A stretch of 64,000 nucleotides of DNA from Sparassis latifolia (GCA_018466975.1 CM031556.1:4340001-4404000), one strand, 5' to 3'. Positions 1-12,561 are shown, counted from the first letter of the stretch. Notes: generated by a model from the sequence alone, not told the origin. Made by a program: numbers and translations.

Positions 1-1444
1 TACGACCTCGTTTTTTTACTCTTCACTCTCCTTTATCTACGGACTCGTCGTCAGTTAGACTAGTACCGGATACTTCCTTCGTACGGCACTCGGTCTCGTG
101 CTGGGCGTGACGTGGCTTCTTCCACACTGCGGTATTAACCCCTTGTCTCCTTCTCTTACTTAATCGCTTATGATGTACTTCTACACGATATGCTGTTGCG
201 AAATGACATTGTTACTTTGCGGGTTTTTACTTACGTTCGATGGACTGAAGCGCCTCATAGGTACGTACCCTGCGGTGCAAGCTTAAGCCGTTTACGATCT
301 TCTGCCACCTTCGATCTCATTTCATTCTGACCGCGTGTATCTCTCAGCACCATGACTTCCGTTGGGCTTTTGCCAGCTGTTTCACTCTTTCAATCTTCGC
401 CAACGCAGTGCTTACTACATGGGCGTATCGTACTATCATCTGCGCGCAAGTTCTGTCTTGCAGCGCTTCCAGGTGCATGCTGTGATATCGCCAGACAGCT
501 GTCGCCGTTGACTCGAAATTTTAGGAACGTACGCGTGTTAACTGCCGAGCCCACGTCCCCATGTTTGCCTCATGTCATAGTTCTGGACAAGGTTCTCCGT
601 TTTGTGCCATATCACCGGGTTCCTCTACTTGTCGTGGCGAACTTCTTCCTGGGATAGTAGGAATATCGTGCTATTGTCGCAAGGATCAATGCCAATTAAC
701 TCAGAACCATGGATCGATCCGCTGGTTCCGTATTGGCTCTACCCATTATATTCCCAGTGATGTGGACACGAAGCATTCGAAGCTCCGTCTTAGTACTACT
801 AGGTGCGCCGCTCACTACTATCCTTTGAATCACTAGCTTACGCGTCCTGGCATGTGCCTCAATGGAAGCATTAGCGACCTGCAGCTAAGTGTTCCGGCGC
901 AACCTAGACTCTTTCGGGAGGCTGCTAGAGTCAGAGCGACTCTTCGTGGATGATGTTTCCTGTTCGGATTCATCAGCATTTTGCATGCTGAAGGTGGTAA
1001 TCGATTATGGCACAGTCGTGTACCGAATGAGACTCCTTACGTTAAGCATCGATGCCAGTCGCAGTATAGTGGGGCACTATCACCTGCAGGATCAACGATA
1101 TGCCTGATCACTCAGCTGCGACTAGTCTCTTATGTAGTATGTAGAGCACCACGCTGATCTGCAGAGATAGTGTTGCAATACCAGATTTTTTTGGCATCAC
1201 TAAGTTGGTTCCTACATGCTTCAGGGTTGAAGTCACAAGTTCAGGCTTTATACATTGTTTTTTATTCTACACTGTCAGTACGCAGCTACAGGTGCGGTCA
1301 GCGCTTCCGAGTTGTTGTTCTTTGTGGCTGCGTAAGATCTCGATCGAACGGCGACGTAGCGCCCGCTGCCGCCATGGCGTTAAAAGGTCCCTTTTGATCA
1401 TGAGCACCAATATGCGATAACTGGTTTTTCTCATTCTGGACTCG
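1..1444. other. Upstream region of gene X, no convincing gene
   Basis: No ORF here has a recognisable domain or sensible splice structure. Short ORFs at 352-657, 561-836 and 889-1107 overlap in different frames and look like chance. About 545-655 and 1164-1444 align by eye with 42,515-42,620 and 42,655-42,936 upstream of X', so this stretch includes the duplicated 5' flank and probable promoter of X. About 500 bp (roughly 660-1160) has no counterpart in the second copy, so one copy has gained or lost sequence. Confidence 0.6.
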
Positions 1445-4400
1445 ATGGATCCCCTCAAGCAATTTCTTCATATCCTGAAAGAAGACATCGCATGGCACAA
1501 ATTCGTCGACGATGGCCAGAAATGGCCGCCTAACGTGCGTGAACTATGTGGCGGACTACTCACAGATTCTCGACGGGTTCCACCTTGGGTAACGACGGTA
1601 AATACATCCCTACTATATCGTCTGGTTTTCTGTGCTCTAAGTGCTCCATACACAGGGCCCCTATCCCGCCGTTGATCGTCGAACGGAACCCCTGCTGGAG
1701 GAATTGCAAAACACGTTCAAATCGCATGCTGGCTCACTCGAGGACGCGGTCTTCGATCAGCAATTACGGGGCATGTTCGGGACCCTTCTCAGTGATTGCG
1801 CCAGACTTCGAAACGTCATTTCATCCGATAGTCTCTGTGGCAGCGCCAATCCGAAGGAATCATTCCTGATTGTCATGATATCCAACGTGATGTCCTCCGT
1901 GACAGCAGATTTTTCCATAGAGTAAGCATCCCTTGGCAGTGTGCTATCTTTCAACTGATCATCGTGTTTTGTGAAGTGAAAACGTTTTGGTTGCCTTGCC
2001 ACGCTATCGTGGCGGCGGGCTGAACGTACCTACGAGATTCATGTCGAATTCCATCCAGGTACCGCTTTTGATGTCTGTTTTCGCGGAGATTCCCGACGAT
2101 AACTCCAATGCGGACGGATCTGATGCAATGGCGAACGATCCTGATACTGACGAGGCCGACTCTGACGCAGGGTCGCACAACCCGGACATGGAGTTAGGTG
2201 AGGATGAACCCCGTGAACCGTCCGAACCTCCTCGGCCGGTTTCGGTCGCTTCACCTATGTCCATGTCGACATTTCTCTCCCTCTGCGCGAAGCCCGTTCT
2301 CATTGAGGAAAGCGATAGCGACTCGGAGCCGCTGTATGACCCCCCATCACCAGCGGAGTTGAATGCACACGTCCTCGTGTATCCGCCTTCCAGAGCGCTG
2401 CCCAAACGGGTCCCTCTACCGTTCATGTGCGTTGCGGAGGAAGACGATCTACCCCTCGTGATGATGGCGATTCTCTACCAGCGACATGTGTGGAAGATTT
2501 CCGAGCCTGTCGTTGGTGTAGGGTTTTCCAAGTATGATACCTCCATCTCTTTCTACATCGGATGGTTGGACGAGGATGCCGACAAAGAAGACTCATTGGT
2601 GAGGATATACATGACTAGACTGTGTCTCCGTCCTTTACTCATTTATGATTCGTCGCAGCCTCGTGTACATCTTGGTTCCTTAGGGCGAGACGGGTCCCTG
2701 GATCTGGCCTCGCTTGATGGAGCGTTTGCACTGTGTCATGCTGCGTTGGCCTTGCAAGGACTAGTGGCGAAAACATGTGGCGTTTCAGAAGCTACGGTCA
2801 CGGTGGTCGCGGAGGAAATACGGGACGGTTCCGTCTCTATGTGGCGTCTGGATACACAAGAAGACGTTAATTCCGCTGACTCGTCTGAGGGCCAGCGTGA
2901 CTGGATTGAAGCGTGGGCAGAAGGCCTTGCCTACAAATACCCTGCGACGTAAGTGCATTCTGCCAGTGCCCCCGTCCATCGTTCCTCAAGTTAAATTTGA
3001 TACACAAGCACGATGACCGACTCTAAGAAGACTGCAACGACGGATCCTAAGAAGACTGCACAAAAGGCAAGGTACGAATATTTGGTCATTGTATCGTTGC
3101 TTCGCGTGACCTTTACTCGTTCTGCAGAAAGAAGGGTTCAACGGACTCGTTGTCTGTTCCTTCAATGGGCTCCTCCAGGTCTACAGATTCTACGCCTCCG
3201 AGCCTGCCGTGAGTTTCTGAGCAATTTTTGTGACAATGTCTGATTGCAATATAGGATGATTGTCATTCCAGAAGAGGAGGAATCCAAGTGAGCATCAGAC
3301 TCTTCATCATTTTCGATACTCACCTGAATACAGACAGGAAGGCAAGAGTCAGGGCTCAAAGAAATCTGCGTACAAACCGATGTCATGTTCTTCGTAAGCG
3401 GCGGCATGTTATCTGCACCTGCTATGTTCTTACATTTATCCTTAGATTCGCCGCTGCAGCTGCGAAGGTGGGGAATAGCGCACTTATACATGGCTATCTA
3501 TTCGATAGAGGCGTAGTACTCTCTGCACTGTGTCGAAACGCCGCCATCTTTTCGTTGTATGAGTTTCATGCAGGGGATGCGTGGCCATTGTGTTGGAAAA
3601 CACTAGTGAGAAACTCGTTTCTCTGTTTTGATTGTAGCATACTAACGAGGAACAGAATGATATACCCTCGGTTGATCGCTCCCTTGAACCGTTCCGACAA
3701 GAGTTGTTTGCTCAAGCGCAGAAACATCATGAGCTCAGTGCCGTAGTGCCGCAGGACATACCCATAGAGGTCCTTCCACTGCTGGAGGGAAGTTTATCTC
3801 TGATTCTTGCCGTGGCGAAGCGAGCGCAGAGGAAGGCCCGTTCAGTGATTCCTCCGTCGGAGTCCGTTTGGCGTCATGATTTCGATTCCCTTATCTTCGA
3901 CTTCTTCACCAATGCGTTAAATGGAACAATCAGCCTGTATTCTCGAAGCGGTCGCTCGAGTGATGCGCCAAGGCTTCAACTCCCTGATGACGACAGGGTC
4001 ATTCCATCGTAGGTTCTAGTCATCATTGATCTACACTCTATCTAACTGAAGTGCACAGAACGGAACGCATGATATATTTACCCAAGGCCGTTGGTATGGA
4101 CGAAGGGTCTGCGGCAGACTTATTTTTCCACATCGGTAATGGGCTCAGCTCCGGCGAAACTTATGAGAAGATGCTAAGGCAACGGGTTGGACGCAATGAA
4201 GATCTCCGTGAAGCCCGTGACCTAGAGCAGATTGCATGGTTCCAGATACAAGCTCATGCGCAGGATTGGCGGCAGCGTCGAAAGAGGGACGGGTATGCAT
4301 CGGAACGTCTCAAAGAAGATCCTTATCGAGCTATTTGCGATGCTTTCGGGACAGTCTCGATTGACCTTCCAGTGAGACGGGAGTCTCTCGCGGCCGTGCA

Positions 4401-5590
4401 GTTGGTGGCCACAGGATCCCCCAAAGCCCCATACATAATGGGGATGCACGAGTCCAAGGAATCCAAGGAATCTCTTGATATGCCTCGTGACACTTTATCT
4501 GGCACAGCTCGGACGACTCAATTGCAGAAACGACTGTATTCGTCCACTCGAACCCTAGAAACAGTGCCGGAGGTTGATGACCCAAACCAGGCTTTACCTT
4601 CGAATCCGGGCATCCCACACTTCACCGGGAAACTTCCTCCTCCTGCAAACCCTCCGAATACTAACTCGCCGCCGACTCGCGACTATGCCATTTCCGCGAG
4701 CTCCGTCTGTGATACCGACCGCCTGTATGAAAATGCAGAGGCCCGTGCATATCTCGACGAGAATCTTGAGGCCATGTCCAAGCGACTCGAGGTGCTGACG
4801 GCGGGACAGAGAAAGAATGCGAAAGTCAAGAATCCTGTCTCAGTTCTAGAACTACCCGTGTTTATGATGGAATACAAGAAGCAGGATACAGATGTCGGCA
4901 AGGGAGAAAATCAGCACGGGCTGGCTTGCGCATCGGCAGCGACATTTCTTGACGTGCTGGGGCTGACCAAAAAGCCTGTTTTCAGTGGACTCACTAATGG
5001 CCCGAGGGTAGCACTTGCGGCTGCTTGGAGTAACAGTGGAGTGAGCTGCATTCAGCCTGATTGCTTTGTCCTTGCTGATCGGTTTACCATCATTAGTTCA
5101 TAGAAATTTTCGAGCGGCAGACTCGTACTATGGACATCTCTACGGCATTGGGAGCCTTCCAGTTTGCCAGCGTCCTAGCCAGACTTGCTATTGTTTATTC
5201 GAAGGATCTCGTGGATACTTTTAATGAGGTGTCCAAACCTCTTCTCATCAAACGACTCAACAATCGCGAGTTCGAGAAGCCTGATAGCAAGCTGCAGTGG
5301 AAACAACCTGCACCTCCCAAATCCGAGAAAGAGGAATCCGGAGATACTACAACACAGCCAACTCAGACATCCGAATCGTCCAGTTCAGTAACTGAAGGCC
5401 AGTAGTGTTTGGTGACGAAGGCGGCTCGGAAGGTGAAGTGGACGTATATACTGGAATTTTCGAAATGACGGAGATGCATGTAATGTTACGAGACTCTGGA
5501 GCATAGTATTCGGTCGATACCTCTAAGGAGCATTGTAGAATCTATCTAGTAACTTTGGAGAATTGATATTTAGAGCGAGACGTTGCAAAT
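540..5590 (+). repeat. Left copy of direct segmental duplication (gene X block)
   Basis: This block is repeated in the same orientation at about 42,515-48,130. Similarity covers the 5' flank, all 12 exons, the intron positions and a short 3' flank that includes a shared 'cattgtagaatct' stretch. Introns have kept nearly the same lengths (67, 55, 60, 60, 56/58, 46/49, 46/47, 52/49, 50, 50 and 56 bp), which shows duplication of genomic DNA rather than retrocopying. The left copy reads open throughout; the right copy is expanded internally and frameshifted. The ends were judged by eye and may shift by tens of bases. Confidence 0.85.
1445..5405 (+). CDS. Gene X: large multi-exon protein of unknown function, C-terminal PD-(D/E)XK-like segment
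   Basis: Twelve exons fit GT-AG rules and give an open frame of about 1,120 aa: 1445-1588, 1656-1921, 1977-2598, 2659-2948, 3009-3071, 3128-3208, 3255-3287, 3334-3393, 3446-3605, 3656-4008, 4059-5040 and 5097-5405. The same structure recurs in the paralogue at 42.9 kb, which supports it. The N-terminus begins MDPLKQFLHILKEDIAW. Roughly residues 155-245 form an acidic, Ser/Asp/Pro-rich linker, and residues 440-520 are small Lys/Ser-rich exons. The C-terminus has a hydrophobic strand ending in E962-Y-K-K965, a helix starting ENQ, then a second strand (GPRVALAAAWS). That order (E-x-K strand, helix, strand) resembles the PD-(D/E)XK nuclease core, but no upstream acidic residue is certain. I recall similar C-termini in Agaricomycete uncharacterised proteins. 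A nuclease role is inference only. F-box genes lie directly downstream here and in the second copy. Confidence 0.8.
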
Positions 5591-6931
5591 CCCGACGTGT
5601 CGCGTTACATGTGATAAAGTCACTCGTCGCCGTTGCAAATGATGCTGCAGCTAGTACCACTGTACCTTAGGTGCCTCGCGGCTCCTCTGCGACGTTCCTG
5701 CCAGAATGTCTGAAAAAGGGTTGCACATCTCTTCGATAGTAGTTCTGTGTCTATAGGGCCCAGGCTGCCAATTCTGCAGGAACACAAACTTGAGACATGA
5801 TGAAAAATAAGTTTGGTGTAAGCACGGAGGAGCAGGAACACGTCGAGGAGAACAGACGGTGAAGTTAGCACGAATACGGTATATGAAAGGAGCAGAGCAT
5901 AGAGGAGAGGGCGTCAGTAATTATTTACATCATGGTAAGTAGAAACAATGACGAGAAACATGTACAGCCACTGTGCATGTTTCAATTCGATTTTTTGCGG
6001 ATCGTGGCGCTTTGTTGTATTACATGTCGAATGTCAACTGACAACGCCACACTGGCTCGAAGCAACTGCTCCGAGAAGCCGCCTTAGTACAGCTCTGCCG
6101 CACCTCCTTGTTCCATCCACTAGCGATACTACTGGCCATCTGGGAAACCATATCGCGCGCACTGTACCTTGGCTGCGCTAGGTCTCGCTTGGTGCAGAGC
6201 CACCAATCCGAGGTAATAGTAAGCCGTTTCCTGAAATGCACAACGGTAAAATCAGACAGTTTTCGAGAAGGCCCCGATTCAAGAGCCCCTCGTATCGCAG
6301 CAGAGGATAGCGAAGGCATGCGAACGACATGCGCTCTGTCAATTGTGACTTAAATTACATCTAGAATCCAGTCCGGTCGTGCATGCAGGCAACTGATGTT
6401 GTTGAAAAACTTCAACATTGTCACTCAGGACGGCACTCATTGCTTCACAACTTCGGCACGAGTTACTCGGAATAATATGTATCCCCACCTCCCGGACCCT
6501 GCTGGCTATTTGGTGCCTTTCTCGTGCTTGGTGATTATGTGCGATTGCCACCACCAAGAACCACACAAAGTCCGTACCTAGCATCACCCGGGGTGATATG
6601 CAGTAGCTAAGGTGTGTTCAAATATTGTTGTCGTCGACAAATGATGGGCGCTTATCAGTTGTCTGCCTCGTGTCCACCGACTTATATGGAAGTTCTTGTT
6701 GTTCGTTGAAAACGAAATCCATAGGAGGATACGTTTCCACAGATATTCAGACTCAAGGTTGCTACCCGTCAAAATGTAACCTTGCCACTTACAAGGCCAT
6801 GGTCGCCCACAGGGAAAAATATGTGCAAACTTTGGGCCCTCCACAAAGCTGCAGGGCCTCCCGGGCCATCCTGTTCTCTCGCCTTTCCTCATCACATCCT
6901 ATAGCTCTGTTTGTGCCAATCACGTTCAACC
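5406..6931. other. Intergenic region between X and F-box gene a
   Basis: The first 180 bp or so match the 3' flank of X'. The rest holds only short overlapping ORFs on both strands with no consistent splice pattern, and I see no RNA gene or repeat in it. Confidence 0.5.
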
Positions 6932-8985
6932 ATGCCTCGTACTTTGAGAGGCCCGAGCTCGATCCTAAACCGTCTTACCGCGACCGAGAGGCGCTGCTAT
7001 ATTGATAGGTTATCCGAAGACATACTGGTCGATCAAGTGTTCCTCTACCTGGGTGTGTTTGACATCTTACACTTGCGGCGAGTGAGTCTCATTCTAACTT
7101 TGTTGGATTATTTTACATGCCAACACGTTGTATAGGTCAGCAAGCACTACAATCTTCTCACTTATCACCGGGCAATGTGGAAAAGGCTCTTGCGTCGTGC
7201 TACAATTCCCCTTCCTCGTTTACCTCCATCTACCCCATACTCATTTAATCACCTCGGCAGTTCAGAAGCCGAACAAGTCCTTGTTCGCGCCGTCTCTCTC
7301 GATAAATGCTGGAAGAGCAGTGGGCCGCGTTTCACATCTCAATGGGACTTTCAAGCGTTCCACCACGTATTAGCTATGGTCCTACTACCCGGAGCACACT
7401 ATCTCGTTGCATCCGTTACCGACGATGCGGGCCTCAATTATGCAGTTGTCGTCTTCTCCGTGGATCGCACGGCACTCGGAGCGGTTCCATTGGCGAAAAC
7501 ACTGACATTGACGAAGGCTTACAATCTCCGAGCGAAATATATGACCGTTCATGGAGAGAGTGGCATAGTCGTCGCTTTCGACCGTGAAATGAGAGGGAAT
7601 GAATCGTGGAAGTGGTAAGTATGTCCCAACCGATGTATGCGCAATGCTGAACATAAATGCTTAGCTTTGATGCTTCGAAGCGCGACACTAACGGTGGGGC
7701 CAAACCTAAAAGCCCATTCAAATATGAATGCGTGTTACTTCACGTTTCTCTCTCTTCTTTGGAAGCCCTCATACGCGCACGCATTGTCCCGGGCTCCCGG
7801 GAGTATCTGCTGTACGCGTCCACTCGTCCTCGCCCTTTCCAAAACCTGGCGACGGTCATGTCAAGGAAACCGATCGGAGCACCTTCACTCGGTGAGATCT
7901 TTGACTCTCCGTACGTTGCAGTCAGCAAAAACTGCAGCAACATCGTGTTCAAGAATCTAGACGGCGGAAATGCGTCCATTCTGACATGCGTTCCCACCGT
8001 CCTTGGTTCTGATGAAGTAAGCCCCTTCTTCAGAGAAGATCTTTCTCTGTGCGTCGATGTTGAGTGCGAGTTATACACCCCAGGCGCACTCCATAGAGGC
8101 GATTCACCTTGTTTCTGAGAGAAACCAAGTTCTGGTGGTGCGCAAAATTAAGATTGAGCGCGGAAGCCCCGCACTCGCCATCGAGTACTTCGATGTCCTC
8201 TCTGAGCCAGGAGGGCCACGCGCTCACACTGACTCCATATATCTGTACTGCAAGGACGTGGCCAGTGTCAAGATTTCCGCTAACGATTCCTACGCGAGAA
8301 ACGGGCTCTCACAGTCGATATTATCCACTCCCATCTCAGTTTTTATACGCACGACTGATGAAGGAAGTCTCGCGTACCTCAGGATCTTCCCTCAGCGTAA
8401 GGAACACGGCCTTGCTGCTGCTCCCACTTCACCTTCCTTTGATCTCGCCCGTAGACCTGGCTTCTCCACCGAAGTATATCCACTGCAGGACGGAGCGCAG
8501 CTGCAGCAATTGTCCTGGGAGGATGAACATGTAGGCGTTCTTCCTGCGTCTTGCCGTCCGGTAGTCTATATCATAGACAAGAATGATCTGCAAGCTTCAC
8601 CGCACATCCTTCGGTACATGAGACTTCGTGACTTCGATCCGGAGAGCACCTCTAAGCAGGCTGCACACGGCGGCGGCGACTTGGAAGACAATAGTGGTGA
8701 AACGGCGCGGATGATGACCACGCAGCTCGTAATTCCCGCCAAGGTCGCAAATCGCGCTTCTGTCAGCGCACTAGCGTGGGACGAGACCACTGGCCGACTG
8801 TGCATTGCCGACGCAAGGACGGGAATGGTGCAGGTTCTTGACTTTGCGGCATTGCCGTTGTCGCGTGAGTAGGCCTGTTTTACTGGTCCACTGTGACTGA
8901 ATGATGTTATTGATTTTCCATTGCTTTGGTCCAAACAGCACTGCGGGAGCATGCCCACGACCCTGACTCTTCGGAGTCCCCTTGA
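6932..8985 (+). CDS. F-box protein a (602 aa), first of a tandem pair
   Basis: Five exons (6932-7081, 7136-7614, 7665-8016, 8084-8864, 8939-8985) join in phase to 602 aa. Residues 26-70 form an F-box: LSEDILVDQVFLYLGVFDIL, then LRRVSKHY with the first intron inside the motif. The rest is a long beta-rich region with strand-like patches (HYLVASVTDD, LAWDETTGRLCIADA) that suggest a divergent propeller or WD-like fold, as expected of a substrate-recognition region; that is inference. F-box proteins usually bind Skp1 and bring targets to an SCF ubiquitin ligase. Genes b (9479) and c (48,927) share the exon plan and the invariant 352-nt third exon. The last exon, PLREHAHDPDSSESP, is short and acidic. 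Confidence 0.85.
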
Positions 8986-9478
8986 TGCCTCGATCAGAGT
9001 TGCTCCCGGTAATAAACGTTCCTATGAATACCACATGAATAACAACGCAGGACCTACGCTGCTAGAAGCACTCCTTACTAGCACTCATTACATACCTTCC
9101 CTTTTTTTCCCTGTGTAGAAGAGTTATCGTATTGGACTTAGTATCCCGTGCTGTACGTATGAATCATATGCGCGATCGCATTTCGATTGTATCCGCCCGA
9201 TTGGAGGTGAAGGCAACTGCCTCGTATGGCAGTTCTGGTAGTTTGGCCGGAACGAACGTCAAGGCTGCATGCTGCAAAACAAGGCGAAAGCCATTCCGAG
9301 TTGGAAGTCACTTGCACCCTCCATATATATCGAATTGATAAAATTACAAGGGCGCAGAGGCCGCCCACAGACGAAAACATGTACAAACTCTGTGGTTCAT
9401 GATGATACTAATAGGATGTCGCCGTCCCTCTTATCCTCAAAGTTCTAATAGAGCCTTTCGTGCTGGTCACGCTGAAGG

Positions 9479-12198
9479 ATGCCGCTCGTATTCAAATGTT
9501 ATGACTTTCTCCTGAAGCGTCTCACCGCTACGAAGAACGGGCGACCGTGCTACCTCGATAGGTTGTCCGACGAAATACTTGTCGACCAAGTCTTCATATA
9601 CCTAGATGTCATCGCCATCCTGCGCTTGCGGCTGGTACGTTCTTTGCCCGCTATTCTGCCGCTGAATGATTATCCAACGCGGTCGACAGGTCAGCAGGCT
9701 TTATTATTATCTCACTCATCGTCCAGCCGTCTGGAAACGGCTCCTCCGTTGGGCCGACGTCGCCCTCCCTCCTCTGCCACCGACGGCGAACCACTCGCTC
9801 CAGTATATGATCGGCGCGGAGGCCGAACATCTACTTCTGCGCGCAGTCTCCCTTGACTGGTCCTGGAAGCACAACAAGTTGAGCTGCATGTATCAATGGG
9901 ACTTCGATGCGTACCATGATGTTCTGTCGATGACTATCCTGCCAGGAGGACATTATCTCGTCGCGTCAGTTGCCGACGAGATGCGTGTCCACTATTCTAT
10001 CGTTGTCTTTAGTATGGACGACCGGGGAACTGGTGCAGTGCCTCGGGCGAAGATGCGGACCGTAACGAAGGCTTATAATCTGCAGGCGAAATACATGACC
10101 GTGAGAGGAAGGAAAGGGATAGTCGTCGCTTACGTCCACGAGGATAAAGGAGACTTCGAGAGGGGGTAAGTCTGCGTTTCGCTCTTCGCGGTGGTTTTGA
10201 GCGCTGAATGTGCCTAGCGGCAATGACTCGGACGGCAACGTCGAGAACGAAAGCAGCCAAGGACTGTCAACCGAGTATGAGTGCGTCGTACTGTACGTTT
10301 CCCTCACGTCTCTCGAGATTCTTGCAGATCCAAGCCTTACCTCCGGGACGGACGAATTCTTGCAACACACGTGGACTCAGTCTCGTCCGTTTCGCCGATT
10401 GATCGCCATTCGTACCGCCAGTCCGCTTGGAACACCGTCCCTTGACGAGATCTTTGACGCACCCTATGTAGCAATCAGCAGGGGCTCTAACAGCATCATC
10501 TTTAAGAACCTGAATGACGGCGCGGCAGCGACGCTGATCTGCAAACCCGGCGTCAAGGCACCCATCGAGGTGTGCATATCCTATGATGAGAATTGCCGCA
10601 GCGTGCTAATGTGGACCTCGTAGGCACACTCCATTGTCGCGCTTCGCCTCGTCTCTGCGAGAAATCAAGTTCTTGTGGTACGCAGAGTAGACCACGGTAA
10701 ACGACACCTTCTCGTTGAATACTTCAATGTCCTCCCATCCGGCGATGCGGAGCGCGAGGAAGAGTGCAGTCACACCGAGGGCATCGGTGTGTGCGATATG
10801 TTCCCAGAGAGCATTAAGATCTCGGACGACGCCGTCTCCACGAATCAGTGCATCATACCCCTCTCGCGCGGCGGTCGAAGGGGAGCTGCGCGCCCTCCCA
10901 TATCGATCTTCGGACGTGCGGCGAAAGGCAAACGCCTCATACGCCTCACCATCTACCCGGACCACAAGGAACCCATGCTTCGGCCCGAAAAGCTTACAAA
11001 GCCCGCACAGACCGCCGCCGGTGGCTGGTTCGCATGGCTCCCCTGGCGCTGGCGCTCGTCGGCCCCGGCCCCGACGTCCACTAAGCCGTCTCGCCTGCCC
11101 TACGCCCACAAACTCGCCGCATACCCGCTGCACCACGCCGCGGTGACGCGGCTCCCGTGGTCGAGCGACGTTGAAGCGCGCGTGCTCCCAGGTGCCTACC
11201 GTGCCATTGCATACTTCGTGCGCCTGGAGGACCGGCGCGAGGCGCCGCGGATCCTCGAGTTCCACTGCCTCTCCGATCCGAGGAGCGGCTCACCCGCTGC
11301 GGCTGCGGCCGCGGCGCAGAACCCATGCAAGCCGCTCCTCGCCGCCAAATTCACGGTGCCGCGCGAGGTGGAGGAACTGCGGACTGTGGGCGCTCTTGCG
11401 TGGGATGAGACCATCGGCAGGCTGTGCATCGCCGAGGGGAATGCTATGATGGTGCATGTACTAGATTTCGCTGAATCGCCCGCGTGTAAGTGGAATGGGC
11501 TCTGTTCTGAGTCGTCTCTGGGCGTGCGGTAATGATGCTGATATGGTATTCGCAGTCGAGGCCGAGCAAGATCTCTATGTCTTCGAACACCCCGACACCG
11601 ACATCTTCGACAGACCGTATTCCCGTAAGGCACATGAGACGGGTGATGTAGGGCCAGGGTCTGCAAATGAGGGAGACTGGGAATATGGCCCGGGCCTTCA
11701 CATGGCGGGTCAAGTGGTGCTGGTGGGCCAGGCGGGACTACCGAAGCAGGGTGTTCGTACTGGCCAAGCGGGACTCAGGGCGCGCAGTCCTCGCGCGAGC
11801 CAGACGCGACAAAAGAAGCAGGTTGTTCGTATTGGCCCAGCGCGCTGGACGGCCCAGAGTTCTCGCACTGTGCAAACGGGACTAAAGGAGCGGAGTCCTC
11901 GCGCGACCCAGATGCGACCAAAGAAGCGGGCTGTTCGATTTGGCCAAGCGCGTTGGATGGCCCAGAGTTTTCGCACTGGGAAAATGGGACTGATCGCGCA
12001 GAATCTTCGAACAGGCCAAGCAGGATGAACGGCGTAAACCGGTTGCCTGACGAAGAGATGCCTGACTGGATGGCCGACTGGGTGAATAATAACGCAGACC
12101 TGATGAACGGTGCCGAAGAAATGAACGGCGCTGGACAGGTGGACCGCGCAGGCCAGGTGAACGGTACAGATGCGTCGGTGCCAATGGACACAACCTGA
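9479..12198 (+). CDS. F-box protein b (813 aa) with repetitive C-terminal tail
   Basis: Six exons fit: 9479-9634, 9690-10165, 10218-10569, 10624-11485, 11556-11624 and 11672-12198, totalling 2,442 nt. The F-box lies at residues 28-72 (LSDEILVDQVFIYLDVIAIL, split by intron 1 after LRLRL). The central region parallels genes a and c, including LAWDETIGRLCIAEG near the end of exon 4. Exon 6 adds about 150 residues absent from a and c: Gly-rich, then tandem 36-residue repeats (PDATKEAGCS..WPSALDGPEF), then an acidic Asn/Met-rich end. The frame chosen for exon 6 makes the DNA repeats give conserved protein repeats. The 47-bp intron before it (11625-11671) is the least certain junction. Exon 4 is more GC-rich than in the paralogues. 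Likely an SCF-type F-box protein, target unknown. Confidence 0.8.
11771..12005 (+). repeat. 108-bp tandem repeat in F-box b last exon
   Basis: Units start at about 11,771, 11,879 and 11,987 with 'gggact', a spacing of 108 bp (36 codons). The third unit is partial. The repeats encode GT(Q/K/D)-containing segments followed by SSR(E/D)PDATKEAG. Because the unit length is a multiple of three, copy-number change would keep the frame. Confidence 0.85.
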
Positions 12199-12561
12199 CG
12201 ACAATGGCTTCGCCTACGTACGGAAGCATGTCGATGACCATTCCTTTTTCTATCATTAGATCTTCCACTCTTTGTCTTACTTGCTCGTGCTCTAATATAG
12301 CGTAGTATTGTTCCTCGATGTATCGTGTAGTTTTGTTGGATGTACGCACTTAATAGTCTTTTTTCCTGGGTACTGATTCCATCCGCAGGTGGTGGCGTAC
12401 CGTCCACCGGGCGTCGTGAAAGCTTCAGCAAGTCAGGGTGCATACACTGTCGAAGAATTTGACAAGAAAACGCCATGCTACATGTTTAAATCGTACACAC
12501 CACGCGGAAACACAGCCGTACAACAAGAATAGGATTGTCCTTCACTCAGATACCGTTCTCA
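12199..12561. other. Intergenic, convergent 3' ends
   Basis: Short stretch between the stop of F-box b and the 3' end of the minus-strand NmrA-like gene. I see no gene. It presumably contains both 3' UTRs. Confidence 0.5.

Noticed and set aside
1987..2040. Acceptor mutation (ttttag to ttttgg) in X compared with X'
   Set aside because: An upstream acceptor (gtgaag, ending at 1976) keeps the frame in both copies, so the difference has no effect on the model.
2004..2426. 140-aa minus-strand ORF
   Set aside because: Antisense shadow of gene X exon 3, caused by its Ser/Asp/Glu-rich codons; the same shadow appears at 43,493-43,852.
10606..11265. 219-aa minus-strand ORF
   Set aside because: Antisense of the GC-rich exon 4 of F-box b, with no support in the paralogues.
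11771..12005. CRISPR-like array
   Set aside because: Units are contiguous 108-bp coding repeats without spacers, in a eukaryotic sequence.
11710..12476. Three overlapping minus-strand ORFs (up to 233 aa)
   Set aside because: Antisense shadows of the 108-bp repeats in F-box b; repeats without stops keep several frames open.
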